Below, in pieces: positions 49,801-63,957 of a stretch of 64,000 bases of DNA. Both the position numbers and the translations under genes were made by a program. The stretch's first letter is position 1, and every line of letters starts with the position of its first letter. The notes below the pieces were generated by a model. It was not told the origin of the DNA. It did no database searches and saw only the letters and a program-made list of their open reading frames with translations. Source of the stretch: Pseudorasbora parva (lineage: Eukaryota; Chordata; Actinopteri; Cypriniformes; Gobionidae); assembly GCF_024679245.1 (NCBI RefSeq), contig NC_090174.1, forward strand, positions 42,850,188-42,914,187, read 5' to 3'.

Positions 49801-52800
49801 TTCTCAATTCACTCCAGAGAGTTTCAGAGAAGTTTTTTCTACAATTCACAGAAACAATAGAGCACACGGGTTTAACAATAGTGCAGTCCAGATTGGCAGG
49901 GGGACGCTGTCATATGCTGTTAGCTGCATTTGCTCAGTATTGTTACTCATGTCATCCACTTCTGCTGGTAGATGTATGAACTGTTTGTTCTCACTGGGGT
50001 TCTGAAGGAACAATAGTGCAAGGCACAGCGCTGACGCAAGGTTGTTTAATGAACCTCAACTAGATACGCACCTCTGAACGATGTTGCCGGGGCTAACTGC
50101 CGTTTTCTTATTTATTCGTTCAGCAGGCCTTTTCATTAGCCTTTTCATTACTGTTGCTCATTGTTAGTCTAAATATTAAACTTGATCTTGGGTTGTGCTT
50201 TGTACACGATGATGTCTCGAACTGTGTAGCCCGTTATGTGTGCTATTATTCTGCCTAGCAAATGATACAATGGCCAAAGAATAAAAAAGACATAACATGT
50301 AAAGACTTGAGATCAGCAATTGACCACCTAGCACATGGCGGTGACTTTACCAAAGGCAGGCATCATAAATGTACTACTGTTGCATTCTTTTCTTTTCTCT
50401 CATCCCTTCTGCTTTTGTGTTTTAACGGGCTCTTAAGTGCAACACCATGCTTTGCTCTTGAAAAACGGAGGAATGAAAACTTTAATCTTCATTTTAACAC
50501 ACGCTGAGATGAAACAGGAAAAATCTTGAGATAAAAGAAAATCCCTGCCATATATAACAAGCATTCTTTCACCAGGACCGAGAGACCCTTCCACCTCACC
50601 GTATGAGTTTGGAATTCCTCAACTTGATTGTTTAGGACCTTCAACTGACATTATAGCCCCCTTTGCAGAGAGGTATGTTTTATTTTTCTCTCGGCCCATT
50701 GTTTGTGGTCACCCACAGCAAAGCAAGCCAGTCCTATCCACTCGCTTGGTTGTTCAAAATTAAAGGTTCAGAATGTGCTTTGTATGTGCGTCTAGAGTTT
50801 ATGGGGTTGGAGACGGGCTCGAGTAAGGATTTAGTGTGGATTTGTCAAGCTCAGAGTTCAAGAGGCAAACAGCAATATTTTTCTTCAAAATGCAGCGTGC
50901 GCAAGATCGAGGCCATGTTGAAGTTCTCGGAGTAAAAAAAAAAAAAAAAGAAAGTTGAGTTCACAGACCTTCAATTTCTCTCCATCACGCTGTCGCATAG
51001 AAAGATTTAATCCAGTATAAACACTCTCAGCTACTTCCTTTGCATCCGCTGCTTTAAATGAGAGGGAGATAGGTGAGCCATATTGGTTTGCATTACCAAA
51101 GTCTGAAAGAGCATAATCCATTCTTCTTCTACACCTCTTGCCTCAACACATTAAACCCACTGTTCCGTAAGAGGCTGTTTGGATCTAATTGAGGCCATAA
51201 AATCTTATAACGGTGGTGCAGAGGGACAGAGTGAAGGACCTCTTGTGCATGTCGTGCCCTGCGTCAGACTTTCTTGGCTTAGTGCCGTGAGTCACAAGAG
51301 GTGCACATCTATTACTTCCTTGGGCTAGTTCTTACATCAGTCAAAAACACAGCAGGCTATATACAATTTGCAATAATTGATTTAAATATATTTAAAATGT
51401 AATTTATTCCTGTGATGGCAAAGATACATTTTCAGCATCGTTATTCCAGTCGTTGTTGTCACGTGATCCTTCCGAAATCATTCTAATATGCTGGTGCTCA
51501 AGAAGTGTTTATTATTATTATTATTATTATTGTTGTTGTTATTAGTAGTAGTAGTAGTAGTAGTTGTTGTTTTATCAGTGTTGAAAACAATTGTCCTACA
51601 TAATTTTGTGGAAACCATGACAATTGATTAATAGGAAGTAATATTATATCTTTTGTAATATTATATAGGCTATATTGTAGTGAGTGTGTTGTGTTTCAAA
51701 GCTGTAATCAAAGTGGATCATGCCTTGAATAGTGTGTCTTACATGGCTTTTTCATCATACTTGCTTTGGTCTGCTCAGTCCACTTCTGTGACAAAAGAGC
51801 ACACTGTTCAGGTACATTACTATATATTGATTCAAAAAGTAGAAATGCATTTTCAAGTATCTCTTGTTTAGAGATGCATATTAACATACAGTATTCATGT
51901 GTAATCATCACGATACATAAAGGACAATACATTCCTTTGATTAGGCTAAAGAGAGAGGAACCTCTTTGGATCAGCCAGAATAAATGTAAAGCTAATGAGA
52001 ATGAATAATGCATGCAGTTGAAGAGGGCAGAGTAATGTGCGTACACCTCTACTGAGGTACAGACAGTCCCAGCAGGCTTACGCTTTCCCACTGGAGGTCT
52101 GTGTTAAATGATCACTGCAGTCAGAAAGTGTCTTCTGATTGGCCCACCATTCTTGGGTGCTTGGGAGATTTGCATTGCATTCTAATCTGAGGTTAATGGC
52201 TGTGTTTTGGTATAATTATACTGACCCACGTGACGGAACTTTGTCTAACAAAAGCATTCATCTGTAATGAATATGGCACTATATTTGTGTTCATTTAGTT
52301 AGCATGGTAATTGTACTCACAATATCTATCAGTGCTGTAAATCACACACTGAAGCTTGATTATCGTTATGAGATTATGTTAGTTAAAAAACAAGGAGGAT
52401 TACTTTTTGAGGTGTTTTTATTGGTCACAGGTAATATAGTGTTTGATATCCTGACATTTTGGGTAACTATCTTTGCTATGGTGCTTGTCACTATTTACTT
52501 TGCTTCTTTTACATTGTATTTACTAACACATTTGCATGTTCGCACTGTAAACCCGAATAAGTTATTTGGGCTAACTCCCAATTTGAAGTAACCAGAACTA
52601 TCAAGTTTTGAGTTTGTAGTACTCATGCATGTTATTTGCTACTGTACTGAGTTAGCTAACTCGTATATTTTAATAGCAATAAATAATTTGCTAACATGCT
52701 AACAGCCTGGTATAGCATTTACTGAGTGAGTACAGCAACTTAAAACATGTAACTATCATAGTTATCATAACTATCAAAATCCAGTGTTCTGTATTTTGCG

Positions 52801-52962
52801 TACGTGAGTTTTTGTTGTAGATGGCTATTGCTGCGCGTTTAGCTAGAATGCCACAAAAAAACAAACAAAAAAAAAACACTTGTGTACTGTGCTAATTAAT
52901 TGAGATTTCATACAGGTTTTTGGCCTTGTTTGTTTCGTTGCTTCTATTGCTCTCCTCTTTTT
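43814..52962 (+). other. arvcf: arvcf intron downstream of the second start
   Basis: It is mostly single-copy sequence with fewer transposons than the upstream half. A segment at 51425-51480 carries a repeat fragment (CACGTGATCCTTCCGAAATC). Microsatellites of ATT, GTT and AGT triplets occur at about 51508-51570. Several GC-richer, non-repetitive stretches (about 46380-47060, 47930-48500 and 48600-49080) could be conserved regulatory DNA. No exon could be supported; the 158-residue minus-strand frame at 48038-48514 shows no recognisable domain. Confidence 0.5.
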
Positions 52963-53014
52963 TTGTAAGTCGCTTTGGATAAAAGCGTCTGCTAAATGAT
53001 TAAATGTAAATGTA
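52963..53014 (+). repeat. 3' tail of a teleost SINE/LINE
   Basis: TGTAAGTCGCTTTGGATAAA, then AGCGTCTGCTAAATGA and an ATGTAA-type tail. This is the widely shared 3' end of fish L2-like LINEs and SINEs as I remember them. Only the tail is visible; no tRNA-derived head was found upstream. Confidence 0.7.
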
Positions 53015-56000
53015 ACTTACCTGCTCTCAAACCAAGCAGCATGCGCCTCGTCACCATGATGGTAACTTTCCAAAAACCCACATAAATAGAAACTTATCTA
53101 AATTAGCATAAAACATGAATCCCTACTTAATCTCCCTTACCATTAATCTTAGACACAAAAAACAAACAAACCAAAAAACATTGTATGACACTTGATTTTA
53201 GCATTTACTTTCCCTTTTGAGTACCACGGGCAAAGCAGGGGGGGAAAAACCCAGCCTAGTTTCAGTTAAACTTAAATTAGTCTAAATTAAAGGAAATTAG
53301 TTCCATTTCAAAACAATGAAACCGTTCTATTTACTTGAAATTTACTTCAGTTTGCTGTCAACTCAAAAGAAAAAGACAGTTCCAAATACACAAAACAGTT
53401 ACAACTAACAATTTAACCGTGCGTTAGGGAGCGTTAGGGTTTAGTGCACAGTTGTCTAATGTCAGTTATAAAAAGGTCATAAAATGTTTTGTTTTTAATG
53501 TGTTTTTTTATTGATAATTGGTTTTATTTTAAAATTATTTTAATTGTGTAATGTTATGCAAATGTCTTTATTTATTATTTAATTCATTAATAGCTTATCA
53601 GTTAACTTACAAACCCCCTGCAGTTTTCTCACAAACCAAAATTTGTGAAACCCTGTTTTAATAAATCAAACAAAAAGACAGACAAAAAGAAAATACAAGC
53701 TATCAGTTTGATAAATTCTTTGCGGAATGATCTCTGTATCATTATAGAACCATTTTGTGCACTTAAGTTTGGTGAAGCTTCATTATTGACTGGTTGTTCA
53801 TATAGTAGAGTTAGAAACATTTCCAATTTGTTAATAATACATTTTTAATTTCAACTGTAAATTAAATCTTTAAATGTTTTCCATACTCAAAATTCAGTTT
53901 ATAAAAATAAAATTAGCGTTTTAATATAAAACAGTCATCTGCAGATGTGTAGTGTTATACCTTGCTAAACTTCTGTGTGTGTGTGTGTGTGCGCTTGTGT
54001 GTGTGTGTGTTGAAGTGGACCCACCACGATATTGCCTCTTGCCCGTGTTGTTATTCTTGCTGTTTAGGATAACATGCAATCTCCCCTTCTAAGGTTCCAA
54101 GACTATTTTTAGCATCTATGGAAAGCATATTGAAGCTGGCTATGATATCGTTTTTTTTTTTAGAATACTTAATCCGCCCTGTTTTTTTAGTTTCTCATCA
54201 CGTTTCATTGAGATGAAGTGTACAGAAGCCGGTAGAGACATTAATGATATGGCTTCTAGAGGTGTGAGAGGTTTATATCTCTTTTAAACGATTGATTGAT
54301 TGATTATTCAGCTATTAACACAAATTACACACTTTTATTTTCTTGGCAAATTCAGAATGCTCTTTGCTATCGAAGCAGACATGAAACACTTTTCCACCGG
54401 AGTTACTTTTTATTATTGCACGTTAATGATTTAGAAAATACTCATTTCAGGATGTCGACAGGATGTCAAATGTGGAACACTAAGAGACGTAGAATGAGGT
54501 TTCAATTGATTTTCCTTTGTGAGCTGTGTTATACTATATGCTGTAGTGTGGAAGAGCCCGTGGTGGAGTCATGAATGAAGAATCCTGCTCTGAAGTAGAT
54601 GAGAGCTATTTATAGTGAAATCCTGTGGGGTGTTTTCCACTGTGTGTTGTGCTAGACATTTGAGGCGATTAAAATTCACCCATCTGAAAAACAGATAAAG
54701 GCTGCTCCCTGTTCTCTTCTCCACTTGTCTGTCAGAGCTTATGGCTAAGATAAGGAGTTACATTTGATTTCAGCATCGCTGCCAAACTTGGAGTGTTGAA
54801 ATGATCCAGACAGGTTCACTGATGCAAGGCATTTCCAGCAGCATCCCTCAAACAGATCACATGGGTCAGGATAGTTCTCCAGCGAAAAGAAAGATCCCTT
54901 TCATGCTTTCTGAGCCTTGAAGGTGAATCCAGACCCCTTAACTCCTTTAGGTTTTCATCAATGGTTTGATGAATAAGCTTTCTGTGTTGATTTATTCCTT
55001 GAAAAGTGACGTTGGGCAGGGCAATTCGAAGGGGTTAGCCTTAAAAAATATTAAGTTTACTTTACAACAGAACAATTATTTTCTACTTGCTATTGGTATA
55101 GTTGATGTGAAGATATAGCGATTCACTCAACGACACGATACGATTTACGATACTAATTTCATGATTTCATTTCATTTAAAATTAAAGTGTCCTTTTATAT
55201 CTCAGACAAAATTCTGTATATTTCTTTGTAAAATGTAAGTATATATTTAATATAAAATAATTTTAAAACAAATACTCTAATCGTGTCTTCCAATTGTGTT
55301 TTTTTTTCTTTTTTCTTTTTTTTCTTCTGTTTTTCAGCTTCTTCACTCTCATCCTACACTGAGGAAAAGCAGAAATAAAAAGACTAGGTCAAATTTAAGT
55401 ACAACAGGGGTTTCACATTGTTAGAAAGACAAGATTTTATTTATAATTTGTATCATTACACTTGCAAGAGCAAGAAAAATGCATAATATTATATGCCATA
55501 ATCATCAACAAATTATTGGAGGAAAAAAAATCCATGTACACATTTAGAGAGCTTATCCGCCGGTCAGTGTGGTTTGGCCTATTATCTTTCTACATGCAGA
55601 CGGAGGTGACTGGAGCCTCTCATTGTGGTGATTATTAGTCTTCAGAAAGTCAAAATGCCACCACACCTCCGATTTGAACAAGTCAACGTAAACTACTCGC
55701 TTGTCGTCGCCATGCTTCTTTTTGGCGGTGTCTGCACACGTGCGCTCGCGCTCAACTTCCATATGAATAAACTGAAAACATTCACTGATTACACTCTTCT
55801 TCGTGCCATGTGCACGCTCGGACTGTAACGCTAGCTAGCTTGTTGCTATCGCGTCGGCAAAGCGAGGTCACAGTATATGGTTTCTGAGTGAATCGTGAGG
55901 TATTAAGAGGGAGATGTATTTTATTTGAAAAAATATAATATGAAAAGTAGGGTTTAACAATTGCAGAAAATTGTAGGCTATTTATGTTAATATTTTAAAT

Positions 56001-58187
56001 TATAATTGATTATTGAAGATGATGAATTGCAATCCATTGTTTTTATTATCTTATTTTTTATTGTACTTTTTTTTTTACATAGTTTTTTCATTATTACTTT
56101 TTAATGATTTGATTAAATTTTTTTATCCACTATTAGACAGTGGACAATCAGTGCCATTTAGGTTGAGCTTGATCTTACTTGTGGCAGCCATTAAAAGTTT
56201 TGCTATATTTTGGATCTGAAGCAAAAGAAAGATTAAGGAAGTTAACCCCTTTGAAAGATGTGAGCCATATAATATAGGATATGACAGAGGAATAATGATA
56301 TTTTTGTACAGAAATGCCTCATAATAGATCTTTGGGAACATGTAAGCTAGGACTTTAAAAAAAAGTTTACTTTACAACCCACTTTATAATATTTGTTAAT
56401 ATTCTTTTTATATATATATTTTTTTAATTAAGCTAAAGAAAGATTAAAGAACCTTGTTTAGAGACCTGAAGCATCTTAACATAAGAACTGACTGACAAAC
56501 TAATAATATTCCTGTATCCAGAATGCTTCAGAATAGATCTTAGTTCTTATGTGATCCCGAGTGTTATTTTAATGTGCCTTCTTTATGCAAACTAATCAGT
56601 CATAGTGCACAAGGTAACTACCTATTTCCTAGTTTAATCCATTTCTGTGCATTGATGTATGTTTGACTGAAAATAGACAGTATTTCTTTTATCTCCTAGA
56701 GACAGGTACTCCAGTCTTGGCATGGCATTTCAAGCCCTTTCAGCCCAAAGAGAGACAGGCACCTTGTAGCCATATGGAGCAGGAATGCCACTGAAGAGCC
56801 TCTTAATCTTCTCAACATGGATTGAATTTGAGGGCCTTGTTTTCAGACACAACATAGGAGTCCAGTGTGGCTTTCTGCATAGCTGTTGATGCTGTGCTTT
56901 TGGTTGGCGCTGCAAATCAGGCTTCTCCAGTAAAAGAAGGCAGGGCGAAGGGAAAAGAGTGGAAAAATCGGTTCTGGCTGTCCTCAACCAATACGATGAG
57001 TGCGTATAGATATTCCCCCCTTGCTTTTGAGTGGGATTAAGACCAGCTACTGTATTGAGTTGCCTTTACAGAAGTGATTTGAGTGCTGCCAATAGTTCAA
57101 AGCGCCTTTATCCTTGGCTAAACAGACCTTTCCAGGCCTAATAGCATTTTCCTAGCTTGTTTTTAGCATTTGCCAACATTATTTATGTTGTGACAGCTCA
57201 TTCAGCACCTAATGCTTTGCTCTCAATGCAGTTAAATTCCAGGGTTGCTGTTTTTCTGTGTTCATGTTCTCTAGTGCAATGCTTTGATTATTATTTAACA
57301 GCCTGATTTACAAAAAAAAAAAAAAAAAAAAAAGTGGTGACACTATTGCTTTTAGGATCTATCATTGCATGCTTGGACAGTCATCTTCCCATTTTCCCCC
57401 ATTTAAGCCCTGTTAGAGAGAAGACTCTCTGAGAGAACCTTGACAGAATATTGGATTTACTCAATATAATACCAATATGAAGTCTTTCTGTTTTTATTGC
57501 ACCATGTAGTTTTAGTTTCATTTTACAAAGCCCACCGATATTGTTTTTTGTTCTGCTAGAACAAACTTTGGCAGATCTCATTGGCACATCTTGTATGCCT
57601 GTCGACTACAGATGGTCAAGGGTTATGAAAGTTCCATGATCCATCTGTATCATAACAAAGCACTGTTTTCTTTGTCTATATAATTTCGGACCACAATCTA
57701 AGTGAGTCCGAAATGTTATGCCATTGGATTTTGGCTGTGCTTCATGTCCGTGACCATCCCACTGAGTCGCCTGAAGCTTTTGGGAACATTCCAAGAATTA
57801 AGACTCCTTCAGTAAACATTTCACCCCTGTCACTCTTAAATACAGCTGCTGTGGTTGGACAAACATATTTGAAGTGCATCTCAATCTCATTTTAGAGCCA
57901 TGAAGATTGATATACTTAAACCTCTAGCTTGAGCTATTTGCTTAGTGTCCCAGCCAACAATATGATCTATATGAAATGTTCATCATGTTGGAAGAGTTCA
58001 GGTAAGCTGCAGATCTCCTGAGAATTTAGTAGATTCTCAGACTGATAAACGTAATAGTGTCTGAGGGGCTAGAAAAACAAAGGCAGTCTTGTGTGCTCTA
58101 TCCGATCTCATTTAGTTATATTAGCGTATGCTTGCCAACCAGTTAACTGCACGCAATCCACATACTTTTTTTAAAACTTGATTTTAC
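53015..58187 (+). other. arvcf: arvcf intron, no supported exon
   Basis: It contains an interrupted (TG)n at about 53978-54010 and poly-A at 57310-57333. A degraded hAT-like element at about 55105-55905 has subterminal GCGATTCACTCA on the left and TGAGTGAATCGTGAGG on the right as its inverted clue. Short open frames are scattered and unconvincing. Confidence 0.45.
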
Positions 58188-58191
58188 TTAA

Positions 58192-58872
58192 AGGTGCACT
58201 ATGCAACTTTCTGTCCACTGGAGGGCGCCTATTCAAAACAAAGGCGTAGTTTGATGACGCAAAGTTTGAGCGCAGTATCTTGGGACGTGTGGTCTTCACC
58301 TCACAGCCGGTGGAAAATAGGACTCAGGCAGAAATCATGTTTATGTATGCGGTTATTAACGTTACTGTACTGAAAAGCAGAGCAGGACCGAGTGTTGTGG
58401 AGCAGAGCACAGCCACTGTAGCGATTGTTATACAAACACACGGCTCGCGAGTACCGGGACTTTTATTATGACGGGACCGGACACATTCGCCGGGCGCCTG
58501 CACTGATCTGCTCTTCCGGTTATGATTATGAGGTAGCGCAGCTCTGTTTATCATATTAGATACATTTAGGTGTGTTGAAAATGATGTTATGACGTTACTC
58601 CGTATGTTCACTTGTTCACACTGCTGAGAGTAAAGCGCTCCTGCCAAATAAAACCCGAAACCGAGGGTAGCACAGACATGACGCAATTGACAGACGACTT
58701 CCACAACCGTAATGCTAAAACGTCCCTGTCGTAAAATAGCAATTTTCTCACAATTTACAAACAGTTGGAAACATTTGGGATATTGTAAGTACTCAACTGA
58801 ACAAAATATAAAACACTGGCCTAGTGTTATTTTTCTCGATATTTTACTGCAAAAATACTAAATAGTGCACCT
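58192..58872. mobile_element. Complete TTAA-flanked MITE (AGGTGCACTAT family)
   Basis: TTAA at 58188-58191 and 58873-58876 brackets AGGTGCACTATGCAA and the complement AAATAGTGCACCT. The element is 681 bp and contains CTGGAGGGCGCC near its left end. The open frames at 58280-58704 are inside it and have no recognisable domain. Confidence 0.88.
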
Positions 58873-59218
58873 TTAAGGACACAAGTGTGTGATTTTTTTT
58901 TTTTTTTGTTGATTATTATATATATAATTTTTTTTTATATTTAATTTGAAGGCTTTATTTTGTACAGCTGCATGCCATTCGTGCATTTCAAAACATTGTT
59001 TGAGCAGCCCAACATATCAACTAATATTTATATTATTAATTTTCAGGCAAGTTCTACACAAGCTTGAATAAATAAATAAAAAACATACATATAGATAGGG
59101 ATAAAACATTTTTTAAATATAGATATATAATCCGAAAATATGTTGGTGCTTAAACGACACACTGACCTAATCGAATTACACATTTATGTTCATCCATAAT
59201 CCACTGTCATGTTTCATA

Positions 59219-59340
59219 CTAGGCCTGTCACAATATAGGGCTTTTACAATTTTTACTACAAAATTATTTTGGCCAAATGAATTCATGATAACAATATGGC
59301 ATTATATCTAGACATTTAGAAAATTAAATAATGCTATTAG
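59219..59340 (+). mobile_element. hAT-like end fragment
   Basis: TAGGCCTGTCACAATATAGG resembles the start of a fish hAT family (TAGG-CTGTCACAAT). Only about 120 bp remain, followed by a poly-T tract at about 59351-59365. Confidence 0.45.
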
Positions 59341-59639
59341 TCAGATTCATCTTTTTTTTTTTTTTATAACACAGTGTGGAGAAACGGCAACTGGAATGAT
59401 TCAGCCTCAGGGCTCGCAAAATGTCTTTATCAAACAAACACAATGATTTATCTCTCCTAGTTGTAATGCTATTTTTTATTACTTGGCCGGCCCGTTCGGT
59501 AGATATAACCACAAACCATCCATAACTAACAAACACACACACGCACAAGCCATGTTCAAAATGATTGTATTTTGTATTTTTTGAATCACAGCTCAATGAG
59601 CCAACAACACCTTAAATACAAAGGATACTCCAGTCTGTG

Positions 59640-60227
59640 ACGGCGTGGTACGTTATGTTTAGTTAGACACGTTCATTATCAGTCGCTATCAAACGTAACA
59701 ATGTAATACTACCACATATAAAATAAAATAAAAAGTTACTCATGTAAGTGTGTTGCTTCATTCCTTTTAGATCCAGAAGGCACAATCACAATCTTTAATC
59801 TTATCCTGTCTGCAAATATAGTCTCTTGTTTACATATGAATCCAGATAAATGCTTCTAGATAAATTCTAAGCAATAAATCTTAAGCTTTATTGCTTAGAA
59901 GTTCGATCCGGTTTAGCTCCACATAGGCCTATGTTATTTATCTGTAGAATGTCATGACATGCATGAGTCGGTGGACGGGGCTACAGAATAAGGCTACAGT
60001 TCGTTGTCTACGGGTAAAGCTGCTTTTTACTGAACTCTGACGTCACAGGTAAGCACATTTGCAGATCGATCGTTTGCTGAGCCAATATAAATAAAAGCTT
60101 TTCTTTGACTAACAAGGATTTGACTAACAATTTTCAGCTCTGAAACTTACAGGATATTATTATATTACATTGACATTTTATATATAAAAAGCTCAAGGGA
60201 AAGTTGATTTCTCAATTCATGACCCCT
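59640..60227 (-). mobile_element. Partial copy 3 of the THAP-bearing TTAA family
   Basis: It ends in CATGACCCCT followed by TTAA (60228-60231) and shares CTCAAGGGAAAGTTGATTTC and CTGAAACTTACAGGATATT with copy 1 at its right end. It has the same orientation as copy 1. TTTGACTAACAAGGA is duplicated in part (60104-60135), a small local repeat. The left end is unclear. Confidence 0.65.
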
Positions 60228-60231
60228 TTAA

Positions 60232-63200
60232 GGATTTTCTCGAATGTCTTAAATTGTATTACTCATATGATTAACTAGGGCGCCTATGAGTAACTTTTTG
60301 CACTAGGGCGCTCTCTGGTGTTGAGTATGAATGAAACATAAGTGTGAGAGTTTAGCTTTCCATAATGCTTACATTGTTTTATCGCAGTTTTCTGCATATT
60401 ATTAAATGAGTCCAATCGAGGCATGAGTTCATCCATCAGATATTTTAAACAACCAAAAAGGACTAAATGCTTAGTAACAGAGTGCAGAGAGTACGTTTGA
60501 GTTACGCTCTGGTGGATCTGCAGATGAACTCAATAATTTCTCTGTGTTCATGAGTAAACTAAACTCATCATAGTTATAACGCTCACATTATATGATGTGG
60601 CAGACAACTAGCTGTCCAGTGCAGTTCCAATCATTCAGCACGGGTTTGTCAAGAATGCGTTTGCGAGTCCTGAAAATGTGCAGGTGTAAGTTTGGTTATA
60701 GAATGGGGTTGTCGCGCTATAGAAAGAAAAACGCTGTATGAATGCAACCGTGTTAAGCGGCACTGTCATACTAGCCATTAGCATCTGCTCTAGTTTTGTT
60801 TTGTGTGAAACATGACAGGGGACTGGGTTAAACACAAACTGTGCATAAAAGACCTAATCGATTATAGCGATACGCTGTTCTAAAAAATGTTGAAGTAATG
60901 ATAGAGTAAACAAGTTAAGATAGGTTTGAGTAGTTGCTGTTTGCAGCTTGTTGAACTGTTGAACTGTCTAAACAATATGACTAAATGTTTTCCTGGTGGA
61001 TGATAAAATGAGTGAAAAAAATCATGTGGGGTTACATCACAGGACAGACCTGAGACTTGGTGGTGGACTCGCTTTACTCAGACCTGTAAGCAACAACCCC
61101 AGAACACCTTAGCAACCACATAGCAACACTAAAAATATTCAGAGAACAACCTAGAAAATGCAGAAGGGCACCCTTGCATTGTAGCGGCAGTTTCTCTACA
61201 CTCACATTTTCTTTTCTTTAAAAAAAAGAGTAAAACTCAAGTTATTTTTATAATTTAGTTTGGTGCTTTTAGGTGCACAGAATTGACATGCATCACCTTT
61301 AATAAGTGCTACTCAGATCTGCCAGCCCAACCTTAACCTGTGTTTCCCAAGCACTTCACTGCTTCCGTGTTGCTATGGTGCTGGCACTATGACAGAGAGG
61401 TGTTTTTTTATGGGTGCTAGACTTTGTAGAGAGTTTTGGATTTCAAAGTCTTAGGTGTACAGAGGGACAGATGTTTGGAGAACACTGGTGCTGATTAAGT
61501 CACAGTCTGGCCAACTGTGCCACTCAGGACGTAACATCAACATAATCATGTCAGTGCAATGAGAGGGGACAGACAGGACGCACCCCACATGTCGCTGTCT
61601 GTCTCAAAGCAGGTGGACATTTATGAGGAATCAAATTAGTTTCGTGCAGTTCACCACCCACAATCCCTACACATATGGTGCACATATAAACACCGGCAGA
61701 TACGTCTCCTGTGACTTAACTACCCAGCATGGCCCCATGTCAAGTGATAGACATGATGCCGCTCTTCTCTATTACCTCCACGTCCTGTCACGTCTGTGCT
61801 GACATATAGATTTTATGTTTATGAGTTCAGCGTCCTGAAGGGAATAAGAGTATGAGAAAAACAATACAATAGGAAATGAGCTCGTATGGTGGAAGAGGAA
61901 CTCTTTGCACTTCTCGCTGTTGAAGTTTCTTTGATTGAGGCTGCATTACTGTAAGACATGGTAAGAAACGCTGAATGAGATTGTTTTGCAGGGTAATAGG
62001 AACCTTCTCTACTTTGACCTCTCTAGTCCTTCATTTATATAATCCTTTCTTTATTCTTTTTAAGTGTATGATTCTGTATGTGTCCCTAACAGATCAAATT
62101 TTTTGAGAAGGTCAGAATTGTGTTGGCTATACATTTCAAAGGAAATTAGAGAGGAGTAGACCTCAGACCTGATTTGCACATAGATTGGATTGGCGGCTTT
62201 AATTTGGACTCTAGTCCAGGATAAAGCAATAGTTCTGCCAAAAAGGAAAAAAGTCTTTCATCATTTACTCATCCTTAGGTAATTTCAAAGCCATTTGATC
62301 TTCTATATCATTTTTTGAATCTTTCATTTTATGGTTTTAATCAACAATATAAAAGGCCACTTATTGTTTTTTTATATATTATATTATATTATATTATATT
62401 ATATTATATTATATTATATTTACAATAATTTAATTATAAAAAGCATGTAGTTATAATATAAAATTATTGTGATATCACACAAATTTATGATTTCACACTT
62501 ATCATTTTTAAAAATAATTATTAGATCATTCATGCACTACTATTCAAACGTTTGGGGTCAATAAAAAAAAATACTTCTATTTAAAAAATGCATTATATAG
62601 ATCAAAAGTGACTGTAACATATGTATATTGTTACAAAAAGCTACTTTAAATAAATGTCATCCTTTTGAACTTTTTTATTCATCAAATATTCCCAAAAATA
62701 TATATAGTTTCCACAAAAATAATTTGCTGCTCAGGTGATAATATAAAAATTGATGATGATGATGTGTTTCACACCAAATGTGCACTTTGATCTTTTTGTT
62801 CAAAAGATCATCAAAGGATTAAATTACATTTTAAAGTGCACCAAGATGTATTTAGTCCCTCAGTTTAACTTCGTTCAGTCAGGGCATTGTGGAACGTAAT
62901 GATGCAGCAGTCTTTTAATTCTGCCAAAAACGTCTTGCAAATCTGCCAGCCTGCTCTTACCTCATTCACTATTTAAAAAAAGACATGTCAGACAGATAAA
63001 TTACTAATGACTAAACTCTCTAACCACCTTCCTGAATTAGTCATCACATTTCAGAATGAACGTAGATGTGCAATTCTATAGCGGTAGTTCATCAAAGCTG
63101 TTCAAATGTTTGTTGTGTCTATCCTATAGTGAGTCATATTGTTTATAATTTACACTCTCATTACACTGAGATTAACTGACTTCCTCTTCAGCAGGGGTGG

Positions 63201-63359
63201 AGCTGAATTCCAGGCAGTTAGGACTGAAAGCCTTGAATGCTTCTTAGAATTTCCTTCCTGGACTGATACAATGCTCCTTGCTATTCTGTGTTTACACCAA
63301 AACTTGAATTTACACTACCCTTCAAAAGTTTGAGTTTTTCCCCCTCTTATGCTCCCCAG
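60232..63359 (+). other. arvcf: arvcf intron with repeat fragments
   Basis: A TTAA MITE fragment lies at about 62228-62300 (ATAGTTCTGCC, ATCATTTACTCATCC). A dispersed-repeat fragment at 62536-62700 is marked ACTATTCAAACGTTTGGGGTC. No exon was recognised. Confidence 0.45.
62376..62420 (+). repeat. (ATATT)9 pentanucleotide microsatellite
   Basis: Nine uninterrupted units of ATATT. Confidence 0.9.
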
Positions 63360-63500
63360 GGTCCTCATTTATAACCATTGCGTACGCACAAAACAGGCTC
63401 TAAAAGAGGCATACGCCTCTTCCAACGTATAAGTTGTGATTTGATAAAAACCAACTTTTTCGCACCTCCATGCAAACTCTGACCCATGCGTTTGAACTCT
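63360..63500 (+). mobile_element. End fragment of a GCGTACGCAC-containing MITE
   Basis: GTCCTCATTTATAACCATTG followed by CGTACGCACAAAACAGG, with the nearby palindrome AGAGGCATACGCCTCT, matches a common fish MITE type from memory. The opposite end was not seen. Confidence 0.45.
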
Positions 63501-63743
63501 TTTAGAAAGAAATTAACAATTTTAAACATTTATTAATTAATTAAATGTTTCATTAATGCTGATATGCACTGAAGGTACATACATTTATTTAGAATTTAAA
63601 CAAAAAATATATGAATTTAGATGTGGATATGCTACTTTTGATCATTTTTCCCTGTGACACGCTGTTTTAATGACAGCAAGGATTAAATACAGGCTAATTC
63701 CAATAATTCCTCTTTAAACTAAATTTTGTTATGACAAAATGCA

Positions 63744-63957
63744 CTCACCTAAAGGATTATTAGGAACACCATACTAATACTGTGTTTGACCTCCTTTTGC
63801 CTTCAGAACTTAATTCTATGTGACATTGATTCAACAAGGTGCTAAAAGCATTCTTTAGAAATGTTGGTCCATATTGATAGGATAGCATCTTGCAGTTGAT
63901 GGAGATTTGTGGGATGCCCATCCAGGGCACGAAGCTCCCATTCCACCACATCCCAAA
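63744..63957. repeat. Truncated dispersed fish repeat (CCTAAAGGATTATTAGGAAC)
   Basis: The segment from CTCACCTAAAGGATTATTAG to CCACCACATCCCAAA is a long, well conserved interspersed repeat that I recognise as widespread in teleosts but cannot assign to a class. It stops abruptly after CCCAAA. The minus-strand open frame across it is a decayed remnant at best. Confidence 0.6.
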